From assembly GCF_005239225.2 (NCBI RefSeq), contig NC_133289.1:13252889-13316888 (forward strand): 64,000 nucleotides of DNA, in the 5' to 3' direction. Source of the DNA: Populus alba. Taxonomy: Eukaryota; Streptophyta; Magnoliopsida; Malpighiales; Salicaceae. The stretch's first letter is position 1; each line of letters opens with the position of its first letter. Shown here in pieces: positions 35,047 through 47,965 of the stretch. The position numbers were made by a program, and so were the translations under genes. The notes below the pieces were generated by a model. It had not been told where the DNA came from. It saw only the letters and a list, made by a program, of their open reading frames with translations, and did not search any database.

Positions 35047-38000
35047 TCACGCTGTGGATGCCTTTCTAGAGTAAACAACGTACATGGGATCTGAGCGTCC
35101 AGGATTTGGAGATATATCCACAGCCTGCAAAACGAACTCTTCAGTCAGAGAATCCCTCGTCACCGGATCACCCTCAACGCGAGGGTTCCACTTGCACCCG
35201 TTTGCGTGGGCATGATTTGCAGCTCAGGATTGAGGCCATTCAAACATTGAGATTGCAGGCCATTGGATTACAAGCAATATCTTCTAGAACTCAAGGATGA
35301 TAATACATAAAAGCAATAGGTTAAAATGTAACATAATATACTAAATGGCACTCAAATCACATTCAACTAGAGATTATGCATTTGCAGAAAGTGATGCAAG
35401 AATCAACAGCAAAGAAAATATTTTGCTATTAGACACTCGCTTTTTAGTGGAAACAACTATGAAATCTCAAATCAATTGGCAAGTATAGAAATATAAAAGA
35501 ATAAGCATAATTAATCACACGAGCACATACAAAATTTGCATGATTCTGCAACTTAGGCCTACTTTATAGGCGAGATGATAAAAGATATTCATTATGAGAA
35601 AGTAAGAGATTACAAGATGTCACGTACAATTACTTTTTCATCCAAAATTCTAAAGTAATCCAAATTTCTTTTTTTTCTCTACTATCTCTCTAGCCATCAA
35701 AATGTAGAGAATATATACACTCATAAATAAATTTTACCTAAAATATGACAACTTTAATATGGACTAGGTACATGCGTATTTCTTTTCTCACTTAGACCCA
35801 CTATTTAAAACAAACCCAACACATCAACTATCATTAGCAAAGACACGATGCAAGGAATACGGAATTACCTGAGGTGGTTCAAAGCCTCCAGAATAATGGA
35901 AATAAGACCCGACAATCATTACATGATCAGCATCACCGGTTGATGTCCATATAGAGATTGCTTTTGTCCAAAAGCAACGATTAGAGAAGCTGATACAAAT
36001 GTATTCAATAAAATGTTAGAATTTTTTTTTCTTAATATTGTAAAGTTTAGAAATGCTTGAATAAAGAGAAAAGATGGATGATGGATGATTGATGAAACAA
36101 AAATACTGATCTCTAGCAACTAAACTGGCAAGGGATGCCTGAGGAGGTGAAGTAGTTCAATATGCATCAATGTTACTTTTTCCTTTTCGTTTTTTGTTTC
36201 TACTGTTGCAGGGCTATTTAGCTGAATCGCAGCCTCTTTATCTTCACATGTGTGATGTGTCCACATCTCCACATCACTCCGAACTTGATGTTGCAAGTTA
36301 AGTAGAATGGTTTGCTTTGTACCTTTAGTATCTCAATTACAGTGAAATGGGGCACCCCAGGGGAGATTAGGCAAAGAGACAAACCAAAACAATTTAAGGG
36401 AATTCATTCAATTTAGATTTATCTGGAATTCTGTTACAAAATACAACCAAGTTTAGATGACCACAACAAAAATATTTCTGCTGATCTCTTTTAAAAGGTC
36501 AAGGAACTGCAGCACGGAAATGGCATACATTTACTGAATGAATTGAGGAAATCCAGGACTGTAAAAATAAAAACACAATAATAATATCACCTCATTATAG
36601 CTAGTCCACCTGGCTTAAGTACTCGGCACATCTCCTTGAAAACATCAATAGGTTTAGCTAGGTAATCAACACTGACCTGTGAAAATTTTCAGAAAGAGGA
36701 AAAAGGGGATCGTTTCTATCAGACCAAAATTTAAAAGATTAATCCAAACAATTCCTCTTAAGAAATTTGACAAAGGAATATGATAAAAAAATTTCGCTAT
36801 CTCTGAGGTCATAGTGGCTGAGGATTTTCTTAGGAAACACAGATGTAAGACACCATAAACTTAAGCACACAAAAGAAAAAATTGTCCTTAATTAAAATGA
36901 TGTATTGCCATCTAAGAGTTAGGCTTAAGTTTTTTCTTGAAATGGAGAGAGAATTTATTGCTAAACGAAGCTGCAACATTCTGCATTAGAGATAATATAT
37001 TAAACACAAAATGTATCAAATCTTAAGTTGATCCAACAAATTCATAATACTAATAGGGAGGCCACATGCCATTAAGAAAGTGACAACAATAAATCTTTGT
37101 TAATAAAATATAATACTTCAAAAATCATTTTTAACTCCAGGCATTTAAATACTCAAATGGCAATTTGTAAGAATATATTTTGAGAGAGCATAAACCAGTC
37201 AAATAGAGCACAGCCAAAATGGTCAAGAGATGTGGATAATACACTTACCGCATTAGTTATGACATCAAAGGAATTATCTTCAAATGGGAGTTTAGGGTTC
37301 AAATTTAAATCTTGCACAGCATATTCAGTCAGAACCTACAAAGAAAATAACTTGATCGATGTATTATTGTCATCATTGAAAGAAAGATCATATCAGTGTA
37401 TACAAAGCAATTAGCTTAGAACTACCAAGGTCACGAGAGTAAATATGATACATCCAAGTTGAAATTTAACGTATCTCGCACAAGAAATAATGATACATCA
37501 TATGTTGAAATAGATTTAGCTATACAATTAGTTGCAGACCCTTGTCCTCTTTTGAGATTCGGCTAAGGCTTTGATTATCTTATTTTTACAAATTATGATA
37601 ACTCATCAAGGGGTTATTTGGCTTCCAGTGATATCATCAAAATGGTTCTCAATAAAGCACTAAGATTCGCATGCTAAAATAAAAATGTAAACTCTTCAGG
37701 GGATGGTAAGATAATATGTACATCATTTTTAAAATCCTAGCTGACCAGTTGCTATTGTGTAAGATGATTACTAATCATGAATTCTACATAAAATATTCCA
37801 GTGGCAGACATCAGCAACTAATTTCAGTAGCTTGAAAAGAATATATGAATGACAAAATTAAAAAATTAATAACTAGAAATGATATCTAGAATAAGAAGTA
37901 GATTCTGACTGGATTCCGTTTGAGCTCTTCTTCATTCATGCCTAATCCAACTATAGAATATTGCTTGTATCCTTTTGGGAAATGGCTGACCTACATATAA

Positions 38001-39867
38001 AACCAGGAATAGTTTGTTAACTTAAATATTGAAGACCTAGTGAGGCTGAAAATAAATGTTAGAAGAATCTTACCCAACTGCTACACATGTCCAGGATGCA
38101 GACCCCTGGAGTGTTGCTGGGAGGGAAAACCTTTGAATAGTACTTAGTCAGTGCAGCAATGGCTGGATCATCAATGTGTGTCACAAATCTTGGAGCATCA
38201 TAGAACAATGAATCTGGAGACCTGCGAATAACAATTTTGAGTTTTGAAGGCATATAATAGTGAATTCAGTCTAATGTCAAATGTAGGGCGATTGAAATCC
38301 AAATTGATTAATTTACTATTTCAAAATAAAGATGCTAACTCAAAAACCAAAGTGAAAGCAGTGTTGAATTCAATGTGTTACCCCCATTACGTGGAAATCT
38401 ATATTCTATTCTATTTCAAGGAAGTTTTCAGTATACAAAGCCAAGGAAAGATGGACTTGGTGTTAAGGATGAACCAATTGTGTACCCATATAATGTGTTT
38501 GAGAGATATTGCACCTCAGGATCAGTTCTAGGTCTCCAGTATAAAAGACCAAACAGATATCAAGTGATAATTCTTTTAAATTTTCTTCTATACCATATAA
38601 TGTCTAGGTGCATCAACTTTCAGCATGTGATCATGGACATGGACATGAAGCAGTTCTAAGGAAAAAACAGCTGAAGAAGTGGATGAAAACAAGAACTGAA
38701 ATAGTATTTAATGCAAGCAATTAAATACAAGAGATTTTACTCATCAAAGCGCTGGAAATCCTCCTCCTTGAATGGAAACTGCTGTGGCCAATCCACATTC
38801 TTCAATACCTGTGAAACACGAATAGAGAAAATTGAAAGATCCAGTATTAAAAAGAAGAACACTGTCAAGCCAGAAGTGACACTAGTCACATATACACCTG
38901 TGGCTCTGGCAGGGCCTCAAGATCTCTTTAAAGATAACAGAAGTTTGAAATCAATCACAGGCCAAATAATGAGGCTACTTGGACTCAATCAAACGAGTTG
39001 AGTTGTTTTTGCCAGATAGGAATTGTTTCTTGATTTCCCATTTTGTTAATTAAATATCAATTAGCTTCTATAAAATATGTGCCAAAGCAGCTTCACATTC
39101 CAAATTGCCACTCCATCATTTTCCAGAGAACAAAAAATTGATTTTGCAGCTAAAGAAGAACTACGCAAGGAGCAAGATGGACTACATCATTCTTGCATGA
39201 ACCACAAGAATGACCATCAAATCACAAGAGGCAAAAGTCGATTTCCTTATACCCAAACTACGCTAGAAGTAGCTGTTAATACTAAGGTAATCAATCATAC
39301 ACTATGCAATAACTACATGGTGAATCTGTTTACTTGGGCGTGTAAAAAAAAAAAAAAAAAAAGCAAAGGAATCCAGAACCTAAGTAACTTGATCGGAAAA
39401 AAAAGAGTAAAACAATAGCTCGAGATGCTTAAACCCAAGTAGAATTGTGATTGCATTACAAGTATTTGAAGTTATCTCAACAAAAGAATAACAAGACTAC
39501 AATCCAGAATTCAAGAAATTCCAGAAACCAAATTCAGCAATCGAGTAGTAAACGAGTACAAAACAGCAGCTAGCAAAGATAGAAAATTCACCTCTTCAAT
39601 GACACCCTTTTGCTTTGCAAGGGCAATGAGATGATTGCTTCTGGCTCTACCAGCCATACTCATAAACTGCGACCAAAAGGAGGCTCCAAGTCCTAACACC
39701 AACCTACGAGGTGCTTTAAATCCAATGTTCCACTTCCTCTGTGATTCTGAAACAGAATTAGCAGAACGCGTGTGAATTGTAGGGAGACGACATGGATAAA
39801 GACTAGCTAAAACTGGTAGCCTTTGTTGTTGCTGCGGAAGTACAAGAAGATTAACCATCCTTGACAT
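35047..39867 (-). CDS. Plastid-type SAM-dependent methyltransferase-like protein (8 exons)
   Basis: Minus-strand exons 39867-39592, 38808-38741, 38221-38074, 37990-37910, 37335-37249, 36676-36591, 35989-35869 and 35124-35047 all have GT-AG borders and join to 945 bp (314 residues plus TGA). The first ~60 residues are rich in Ser, Arg and Gln without acids, as in organelle transit peptides. The core is a class I methyltransferase fold: a motif-I position reading ILDMCSSW (157-164), acidic GLGMNEEEL next, motif IV SFDVITNAVSVDYL (213-226), and RVLKPGGLAIMSFSNRCFW (238-256). The C-terminus is DPMYVVYSRK. The glycine-rich GxGxG of ordinary SAM enzymes is missing at motif I. This is a property of the family as remembered (LDL.SSW), not obvious damage. 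Substrate unknown. From memory it resembles Arabidopsis At4g29590. Start at 39867 is preferred; an in-frame ATG three codons later is possible. Confidence 0.93.
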
Positions 39868-41416
39868 TTTCTTGGAAACATCGCAGATGTTATATATCTT
39901 GTGCTTAATTATATGAAGGGAATTGCTTTAGGATAACTTGATAACGTGTATTCCTTGCTACCCTACGAAGGCTTCAGGCTATGGCTCTAGCTCTGTGGCT
40001 TTTTTATTTTTCCTCGAAATAAAAGGAAAATCCGTGTTTGACAAACAGCTAATACTAGATGGTATCTGCTGTACACTCAAGCCGGCCATCTTTTTTTTAA
40101 AATAAATAAATAAATAAAAACAAACAAACTAAAACGAGGCAAGCGTTAAAAAAATTAAAAAAAAAATTGAGACTCTACTTGCTCAGTTAATTTTTTAAAA
40201 ATATAAATTAAAAAATATGACAACAATAAACAAGCTGATAAAAAAATTAACAATATAAAAAAATTAAACTAAACACTTAATTGAATTATGTTATTCCAAG
40301 TTTTGTGGGTTGAGAAGTGTAACAAATGGATTATGTAAAGTTAGATGAATAATGGGGAAAAAATAAATTATTAAGTCATTTGGAAAGAATTGGCAGGTGA
40401 ATTAAATTAATTGGTAGGACTAAGTATAAGTCACTAAAGATTCAAAATTGAACTTTCATTGCTTGAATTTAAAAAGATGAAGATCTAGTTAGAGTAGTTA
40501 TATCCCTTTATAAATGGGAAAGTTCTGGAAATTATAACAAACATGGAATTTTGGCATAAAAAAATATAGATGGGTTGTATCTTAGGGAAACATAAGAAAT
40601 TGAATGTTAAAGGTAGCTTGTAGTGGAAATTTTGCAAGTTTAATGTCTAGCTAACATTATTATATTAGAATTGATGTGAATGGTAATAAAAATATAATTA
40701 AATGGACATTGAATAATGTAGAAAAGTTATGATTGAGACTTGTAAACCTTATAATAGGATCAAATTGTGTTTGAACTCAATTAGAATTTATATATACTAC
40801 ATTATTTTAGTAAAGGGCCTTTTGTTTAATTTAGTAAGAAGAGAAGTAATTAAGAAATTGAAGAAAACATGTGAGATTAATATTTTCAAACAATGTTAAA
40901 GATGCGTGGAATTAATTGGAAGATTTTAAATGGTTGGATTTTTCTTTGTGTGGCCAAAATTAAATATTGTAAAAATGGAGAATTTGAAAATTTGATATGA
41001 TTATATAAAATTGTTTTGTATTAAATGATGATGTTGAAAATAAATCAATGTAATTGGGGATGAAATTTGGGTTACAGCATGATTGGATGTCTGTTGATAT
41101 TTTTTTTGAGAATATAGGATTGTGAAATCCCAAATGTATTCTGTGTTGTTTAGATAGAAGGAAAAATATTGAAGCATAAATTGTAGATGTTGTGTTAAAT
41201 TAAGTAAATCGTACCATTTTAAATGTTTTATGTGTTGTTGGTGAAGAAATGGGATTAGATTTTATTAAGTATGCAATGTGGAGAAATTTCATGTCAAGTT
41301 TGATTTCAATGGCAGGTTTTAAAATTCATAGAATAAAAGTTTTAAATGAGAATTTAATTTAATGACATGAATATTAACCTATGAATTGTTGTATAAGTGA
41401 TGGTAAGATTCAAATT
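39868..41416. other. Methyltransferase 5' flank and AT-rich DNA
   Basis: The first ~150 bp hold the presumed promoter and 5' UTR of the minus-strand methyltransferase. The rest is AT-rich without a recognisable domain. Confidence 0.35.
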
Positions 41417-41624
41417 GATTGCAATGAAAAAATAAATACATAAAATTAGAATTGGATGCAATAACATAATTAATACGTGAGATTTGAATCGACCGCAACA
41501 ATAAAATTAATAAGTGAAACTCAAATCGATGACAACGACGAGATTAATATGTGGAAATTAAATCGATCATGATGGTGGAAGATATGTGTAAAATTTAAAT
41601 GGACAGCAATGACGTGGTTACTAT
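41417..41624. repeat. Minisatellite, 37-bp unit, 5.6 copies
   Basis: Units of 38, 36, 37, 37, 37 and about 24 bp each begin ga(t/c)-(g/c)-(c/a)a and contain attaata.gtg and aaattaaatc-like ends. Each copy has diverged but the length is steady. No coding frame follows the 37-bp phase. Confidence 0.8.
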
Positions 41625-44600
41625 GTTTTGCAGTTTAAGTTATAAGAATTTTAAATTGAGTGGTAAATATGAATGACATAGGATACAAACTATAAATTAC
41701 CGAAATGAACCAATGAGTGTAGGGTTGATGAATAATATAAGATATAAATATAGGGTTAAATTAATGAATGTTGATTACTACAAGGTGAGGCCTCAAGTAT
41801 TGAAATGGACATTTGAATATTGTTGATTTAAAATATGAATTATGGATATGAAATTGGGATCAATGGATATGAGTATTGATATTGATTAAATAAGCACTTA
41901 AAGCCGATGAAATGGAATAACGAATGCATAATTGGAATAAAAGCATGAGGTGTGAAGATAAAAATGAGTAAATGAACATAATTGATGTAAATCTTAAGGA
42001 ATTACTAAGATCAACATATGTATAGTTGACATAAACACATGTATTATGAGCACCGGAATAAATTGATAAATATTAATGGTGTAGAATACAAGTTTTGATT
42101 ACAGAAATGAATCAAATGAACCAAGAAATGTGACTAAGATATGAGATAAGCGAATAATGGGTTTATTGAATCCAAAAGTTGAGTCATGCATTAGTTAAGT
42201 GTATGCGTAGAATTAATGAATCCAAAAATATAAACTAAGTATAAACCATGAGCATCAATTCAAATTAATAAAATCCAAACTCATAAGTAGATATGATTTT
42301 ATCGTATTTATCAATATTGTTTCTTCAACCATATATAAAATGTAGTGACTTCATTTGGATGTTTTATTTTAAATTTATTTTCCAGACTACAATGAGTTTT
42401 TATTTAGGAAACAACATTTACAATTTAGAAAGCATCCCGACATTAGAGTTATTCCTAATTTTGCAAGTGTCTATTTTTTTATATTATTAAATAAAAGATA
42501 ATTTCAAAAAAAACACTTTGTTTGAAAGTTTCATATGAATAATGAACAACTCACCTCTTTTTTTTTTTTTTTTTCCTTTCAATCAAATCATTCTATAGCC
42601 TAATTAGAAAAAAAAAAACAATAGGCTTGAAATTATGATAAAAATACAAAGTTTAAAGATACAAGACTAAAATGTAAAACATAAAGAAAATATATGGTTA
42701 ACCCAACATTAATAGCAATTTTTATTTTAGTCTAAAAATTTATTTTCTTCATTTTTGAGTCCTTGAATTAGAAAGAGGAAAGGAAAAGCATTTGAAAATA
42801 GTAAAGAAAGAGAGCAAGAAAGAAAATGATTGGTTGACATGAATTTCGACTACAAAAAAAAAAAAAATTAACCATGGTGACGAAGAGTTTGATTCAACAA
42901 GAGAAGTTCCATGAGGAAGTTCATTGGTATTCACGTTGCCTGAAATGGTAGATTTGAACTCAAGAAGTTTTATCAATTTGGGTTGAGTTTTGGTATTTTA
43001 ATCCTTTTAGGGTTATTTAATGCCATAAATGAATTTATTTAAGTCCTTAAAGGTTTTTTCTTTCTATTTCAAGTAAAAAATGGTTGATAAATGGATTTTT
43101 TGATAAAAAAATAAATAAATTCATATTTGATGATTTTTCGGTGATCATTGTGCTAGTTGGATTCTAGAAAGCAAATGATTTGTCATCTGTTTATTTATTT
43201 TTTTTTAAGACAGATGATAAGTTGTTTATCTTTTTTAAAGAAAGAAAATAAAATAAAGTCAAGGAGTGTGGGTCTAGGCTGAAAGTCTGACACCCTTAGG
43301 CTTTGTTTTTTTAGAGGTCTAGACGCGTTGAGCCACCTAGGTAAGGCTCACACACCTCACTTTTTGTTTTTTTTTTTGTTATTACTTTTTTTAATATATA
43401 TAAATTTAGATTAAATGTGTTATAAAAAAAATTCAATATTGTCATCTGTCATAAAAAAATATTATAGTTTTTTATGAGAATTTTAGTAATATGTGCCTAA
43501 TATGAAAAACAACTCATGAATGTTTAATCAACATAAAATTTATATTTATTTTAAGATTTTTAACACACTTTGGATATATCATATTTATCAATATTTGTTT
43601 CTTCCACTGTATATAAAATATTGTGACTTTGATTTGAGTGTCTTATTTTATTTTTTTCTTTTTAAGACCATAATGAAATTTTGTTTAGGAAATAGTGCTA
43701 GCTATTTCCAAATTGCTCCATTATTGAATTGATCCTCGGTGTTGCATTCGTTTTTTTTTTATTTTTTTGTATTATTAAATGAAGAATAATATCAAAATAA
43801 ACAAAGTGCGATTGTTATTAATTTTTAACATTTAAAACAATTTTGGTTTGACTGGTAAAGTAATGCAGGAAATAACATGGTACAATGCTATAAATTTTAC
43901 GAAATAATTTGGTTGTTTTGGTTTACAACATAACAAATCACAATAAACCCAGCAATTAAAATATATCACACTAGAGTGCATAATAGCACAACATGAGACA
44001 AATAGGCTATGTATTCTATTCAAAGTTGTTAATTTTGTTCCATTCTGATCGTAGTGATTAGTATACCTTATATTTTTTTTAAAAAATAAAAATAAAATGA
44101 AACAAATTTCATCATTTTTAGGATCTTGGGTCATTCTGGTTTCATGCTAAAATTCTAAACTAGATGCTTTGGGTTTACTTAGTTCACTTTAGATAATTAA
44201 TTTTTTTTTTCTCTTCATCACTTAGGGATTTTTTTTTTTTTAATTTCTTTCCACTTGGTCCTCAAAATACATTAAGTTAAATCCTCATGTAACAAACACA
44301 TGGATAATGACTTTGGATAATGATGATGATGGGGAGGAGGAGGAAGACAAGGAGGAGGAGGGTGTCCTGTGTAAATTAATATACTATACAAAATTTTGTA
44401 TTTATCTATATATATATATATATAATATTCTAGTAGTTATTATTATTTATGTTTGACCGAGTATTTGATGTTTCTCCATCAATACCAAATTTAGACTTTA
44501 TTAAATAAGAGAAGTAAAATTTGGTTTTGATTTTAGAAAGGCATTTTCATAAGTAGCTCGCTACCTTTAAATTAAAGGTATATTAAAATCTAAGCACCTG

Positions 44601-44930
44601 TGAGAGGTTGGATTTTGACAATTCAAATTTTATTCGCCATGATAGTTGTTTATCTATTAAGATATTTTTATCTATTTTGACTTTAAAAGATTCAATTATT
44701 TATTTTGATGGCAAGGATAAGCTTAGTTAAAATAATTATTTATTAAAATATTTAGTTGATGATTTTTTCTATAATAGATCATTATTTGTATGCTAACAAT
44801 GGAGATGACATTTGATTTAAATTTTTTTTACTTTAATATTTTGTTTATAGTTAAAATTTTCAAGTTAATTTATTTTTAAATAGAAATTAGAAATTAATAT
44901 TTTAAATTAAAGTAGATTATTGGTACTTGT
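41625..44930. other. AT-rich DNA with one dispersed duplicated segment
   Basis: No gene was seen. 42295-42510 and 43572-43800 are diverged copies of one ~215-bp segment (tatttatcaatattgtttcttc, tatataaaat.t.gtgactt, taggaaa, ttattaaat.aa.ataat). A (TA)n run is at 44409-44424 and a purine-rich (GGA)n-like stretch at 44331-44361. Confidence 0.5.
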
Positions 44931-45125
44931 TTCCGAAAGCAATGATGAACAAGTGTTCTCCCTATAAGTTCCCCTCAATTGCCGAGCGCCTTCCACCATC
45001 TCCACCCTTTCTCCTCCTTTTCCAGGAAGTAACTCCCCTCTTTCTCACCCTTCATTTCTCGAATCTCTGATCCTTAACACCACGACCACCATCAAAAAAA
45101 AAAAAAAAGCAAAGAAAAAAAAAAG

Positions 45126-46073
45126 ATGGATGGACCCATATTCGTAATTGAAGCATCCGAAGCCGAATCGATGGCAAAACAATCAGGCCTCACAGTCCTC
45201 CAGCTCCTCCCAGCCCTGGTCAAATCAGCCCAGGCCTTGGCTCGCCCGCCGATATCCAACTACCACGTGGGTGCCGTCGGTCTTGGATCCTCCGGCCGCA
45301 TCTTCTTGGGCGGCAACCTAGAATTCCCTGGCCTCCCTCTCCATCATTCTGTCCACGCCGAACAATTCCTCATCACCAATCTCACTCTTAATGCAGAACC
45401 CTCCCTCGAATACGTTGCTGTCTCCGCCGCCCCTTGTGGCCACTGCCGTCAATTCCTTCAGGAAATCCGCCACGCCCCTGATGTACAAATCCTCATCACG
45501 GGTGATAGTACTAACAACCAGAGTTACAAGAATGATTTAGCAAATAAACAACAATTTGAGCCCTTGTCGTGTCTTCTACCGCATAGGTTCGGACCTGATG
45601 ATCTTTTGGATAAGGATATTCCCTTGCTTTTAGAAACCCGTCATAATAACTTGTCGTTTGTAGGTGATGCTTTGTTACCAAATGGTGTCTGTGCTTCTTT
45701 TGAAGATCTGAAAAATGAGGCTTTAGAGGCTGCCAACAAGTCTCATGCACCCTTTACTAATTGCCCATCAGGGGTGGCGTTAATGGATTGTGAAGGGAAG
45801 GTTTATAGAGGGTCGTATATGGAGTCCGCCGCCTATAATCCCAGCATAGGGCCGGTGCAGGCGGCTTTGGTGGCATATGTGATGGGAGGGAGGGGTGGTG
45901 GGTATGACAGGATTGTTGCTACTGTGTTGGTGGAGAAACAAGGGGCTAAGGCAAGACAGGAGCAGACGGCGAGATTGCTCTTGAAGGAGATTTCACCCAA
46001 GTGTGAGTTTAAAGTGTTCCATTGTGGTTCCAGCTCCAGTTTCAATGGTTGTAACAATCAGAATTCTTGCTGA
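45126..46073 (+). CDS. CDA1: Cytidine deaminase, two-domain, intronless
   Basis: One uninterrupted ATG-to-TGA frame of 315 residues. It hydrolyses cytidine and deoxycytidine to uridine and deoxyuridine in pyrimidine salvage and catabolism, normally as a cytosolic dimer of the E. coli Cdd type. The N-terminal domain has the zinc and catalytic motifs HAEQ (77-80, catalytic Glu79) and PCGHC (103-107), substrate residues near SNYHVGAV (44-51) and GGNLEFPG (62-69). A linker region (125-145) is rich in Asn and Ser and of variable type. The C-terminal domain (about 180-300) keeps the fold (CPSGVALMDCEGKVYRGSYMESAAYNPS) but lacks the HAE and PCxxC residues, as usual in this type. Length fits Arabidopsis CDA1 (about 301). 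The A-rich leader before the ATG has no upstream start within 100 bp. The first ~125 codons are much richer in C/G-ending codons than the rest. Confidence 0.97.
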   Translation: MDGPIFVIEASEAESMAKQSGLTVLQLLPALVKSAQALARPPISNYHVGAVGLGSSGRIFLGGNLEFPGLPLHHSVHAEQFLITNLTLNAEPSLEYVAVSAAPCGHCRQFLQEIRHAPDVQILITGDSTNNQSYKNDLANKQQFEPLSCLLPHRFGPDDLLDKDIPLLLETRHNNLSFVGDALLPNGVCASFEDLKNEALEAANKSHAPFTNCPSGVALMDCEGKVYRGSYMESAAYNPSIGPVQAALVAYVMGGRGGGYDRIVATVLVEKQGAKARQEQTARLLLKEISPKCEFKVFHCGSSSSFNGCNNQNSC

Positions 46074-46196
46074 ACATTGCTGTTGATAATTACTCTCCTG
46101 TTGTGTTTGTGTTATAAACTCATCTGTGTCGTTAAGCTGCAGTGCTGATTTATTGGTCAATGAAAGATGCAAATAATTGGATTGATCCAATCAATG

Positions 46197-46202
46197 AATA
46201 AA
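46197..46202 (+). promoter_or_regulatory. AATAAA polyadenylation signal of the cytidine deaminase gene
   Basis: A canonical aataaa lies 124 bp after the stop codon, a usual distance for a plant near-upstream element. Actual cleavage was not tested. Confidence 0.45.
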
Positions 46203-47965
46203 GTTTCTTTCTTTTTCTTGCGAAGGAAAGCCTTACATCTTTCCATTACCAAATCTAATGATTGGTGTTTTCTACAGTTGAATGCCAAAATTTTGCAGCA
46301 CACAGATCTGGCTGGCGGCTGGCAAAGCACATTTCTTTCCTTTCTTGTTTTCAAGCCCCTTATTGTTCCTTTTCTATTTATGGAAGAACGAAACCTTGAA
46401 GCTGAAAAATACAATTATAGAACATTTAGACTAACCAAACCTCTGACTAATTCACTTCTGGTGCTCGAGGAGGAAAACCTGAGGGGGCTGGTTAAGGGAA
46501 CGAACTGTTCCTCCTTGGCCATCACAGGATCCGAACTTAGGCCAATCATATACATGAATCAAACGTCTCATGAATCCTAAATTCTGATGCGAATGTGCTC
46601 TGTTTTACTGCACCGGAGACATGGACACAGTTTTGATGTGTGAAACGAATCAAGTATACCCTTGATAGAGAAAAAAAGAAAAGTTAAACATGGAGGAGAA
46701 AGCAGACCACTAAACCAGTTAGGTTTGTGTATGTTTTTTTGAGAATTATTGACTTGTGCTTGCCCCCACGACGAGAGCCCTCGTTTTCATCATTTCAACA
46801 AGCAAGTTTTGAAGCGTGAAAAACAGGGGGAGTTGCCGAGCATTGCTTGTACTAATGAATTGTGATTCATTACTTCGCCGCCCCCCCGCTGGTGGTAATT
46901 CGGTAGCAAAATAGAAAGAATGCCATTATAACTAGAGGCATGGCTGCCCGTTGAGTGTTTTTATTTTGGTTGGATGGGTCATGATATTTTATTTATTTTT
47001 TAATTTTTTGAGTTTAAATCTTAGAATGAATATTAGAAAAATAAATATTTTTTTAATATTTAGATTAATATGAGAGCTGTACTCTTAAAATTATTATTAT
47101 TTTTTTTAAAAAAATTGATCGTAATTGAAATGTAAACTAATTCGATAACAATTGAGAAGTATTTCTAGTTTTCCATTCAACTTGCTTTATGTGATGATAA
47201 TTTACGGAGTTAAAATTGTGTTGTTAAACTTAAGTCTTAAATCTTTTTTACTATATATTTAAATTTTAAATCTTTTTTATTTAAAAAATACGTCTTCAAA
47301 TCTTTTTAAAATTTGGAAAGGGGTCTAAACTTTATTTTGCTCCTTCTTTCCTCCTTCACTTATCATTTCATTCTCTAATCTTCCTCATTTTTTTCTCATT
47401 TTTTATTTTTATTTTGACTTCCTATTTTGAAAATATGACAATAAAATCAAAATACCTAAAAATCATAAAATAGGGCCATGAAAAAGATGAAATGCATCAA
47501 AAACATGTTTTTTAAATTTTCTGTATTTTATGAAAAAAAATATAAGGGTAAAAAGTTAGATTATAACATCATTAAAAATAAAATCTAGCTTGTATTAGTA
47601 ATGAATAAACCTCTTTATCTATATCTATATCTATATCTATATCTAAATAGGATTAGAATTACTTACGGATTCAAACTTAATAACAACATAAATAGAGCCA
47701 AATACCTGACTAACCCCATATATTCAATTTCCAATAAATTTATTTATATTTTTCTCGTTGGAGAGCTCTTTATTGCTTTCTTTTACTGTTTCCCTTCATT
47801 TTTTACACTTTAATTCATGTAATCTTTTCTCCCCTTGGACTTCTATGTTTTGTTTACATGGAGGTGGTTTTAGAACATGTTATCCTTACCAAAGGTCCAA
47901 GACTTGAACTCCCAACATCATTTGATTAGTGATAGGTATAACCTCATCACAGGTTTGGTCTTAGA
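46203..47965. other. Cytidine deaminase 3' flank and intergenic DNA
   Basis: 46203-46700 has higher GC than the surroundings. It contains open frames on both strands (137 codons + at 46167; a short minus frame starting at 46522), none with a known domain. A (tatatc)n microsatellite is at 47613-47646. Confidence 0.35.

Noticed and set aside
39888..39895. tatataa as a TATA box for the methyltransferase gene
   Set aside because: It lies only ~25 bp before the ATG, too close to leave a normal leader.
41417..41624. CRISPR-like array
   Set aside because: Units are directly adjacent and diverged, without spacers, in a plant-type sequence. It is a minisatellite.
46167..46580. 137-codon plus-strand frame after the cytidine deaminase, and a minus-strand frame starting at 46522 (MAKEEQFVPLTSPLRF)
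   Set aside because: They overlap the deaminase 3' UTR and have no recognised domain. The minus frame has a plausible start but no continuing exon was found.
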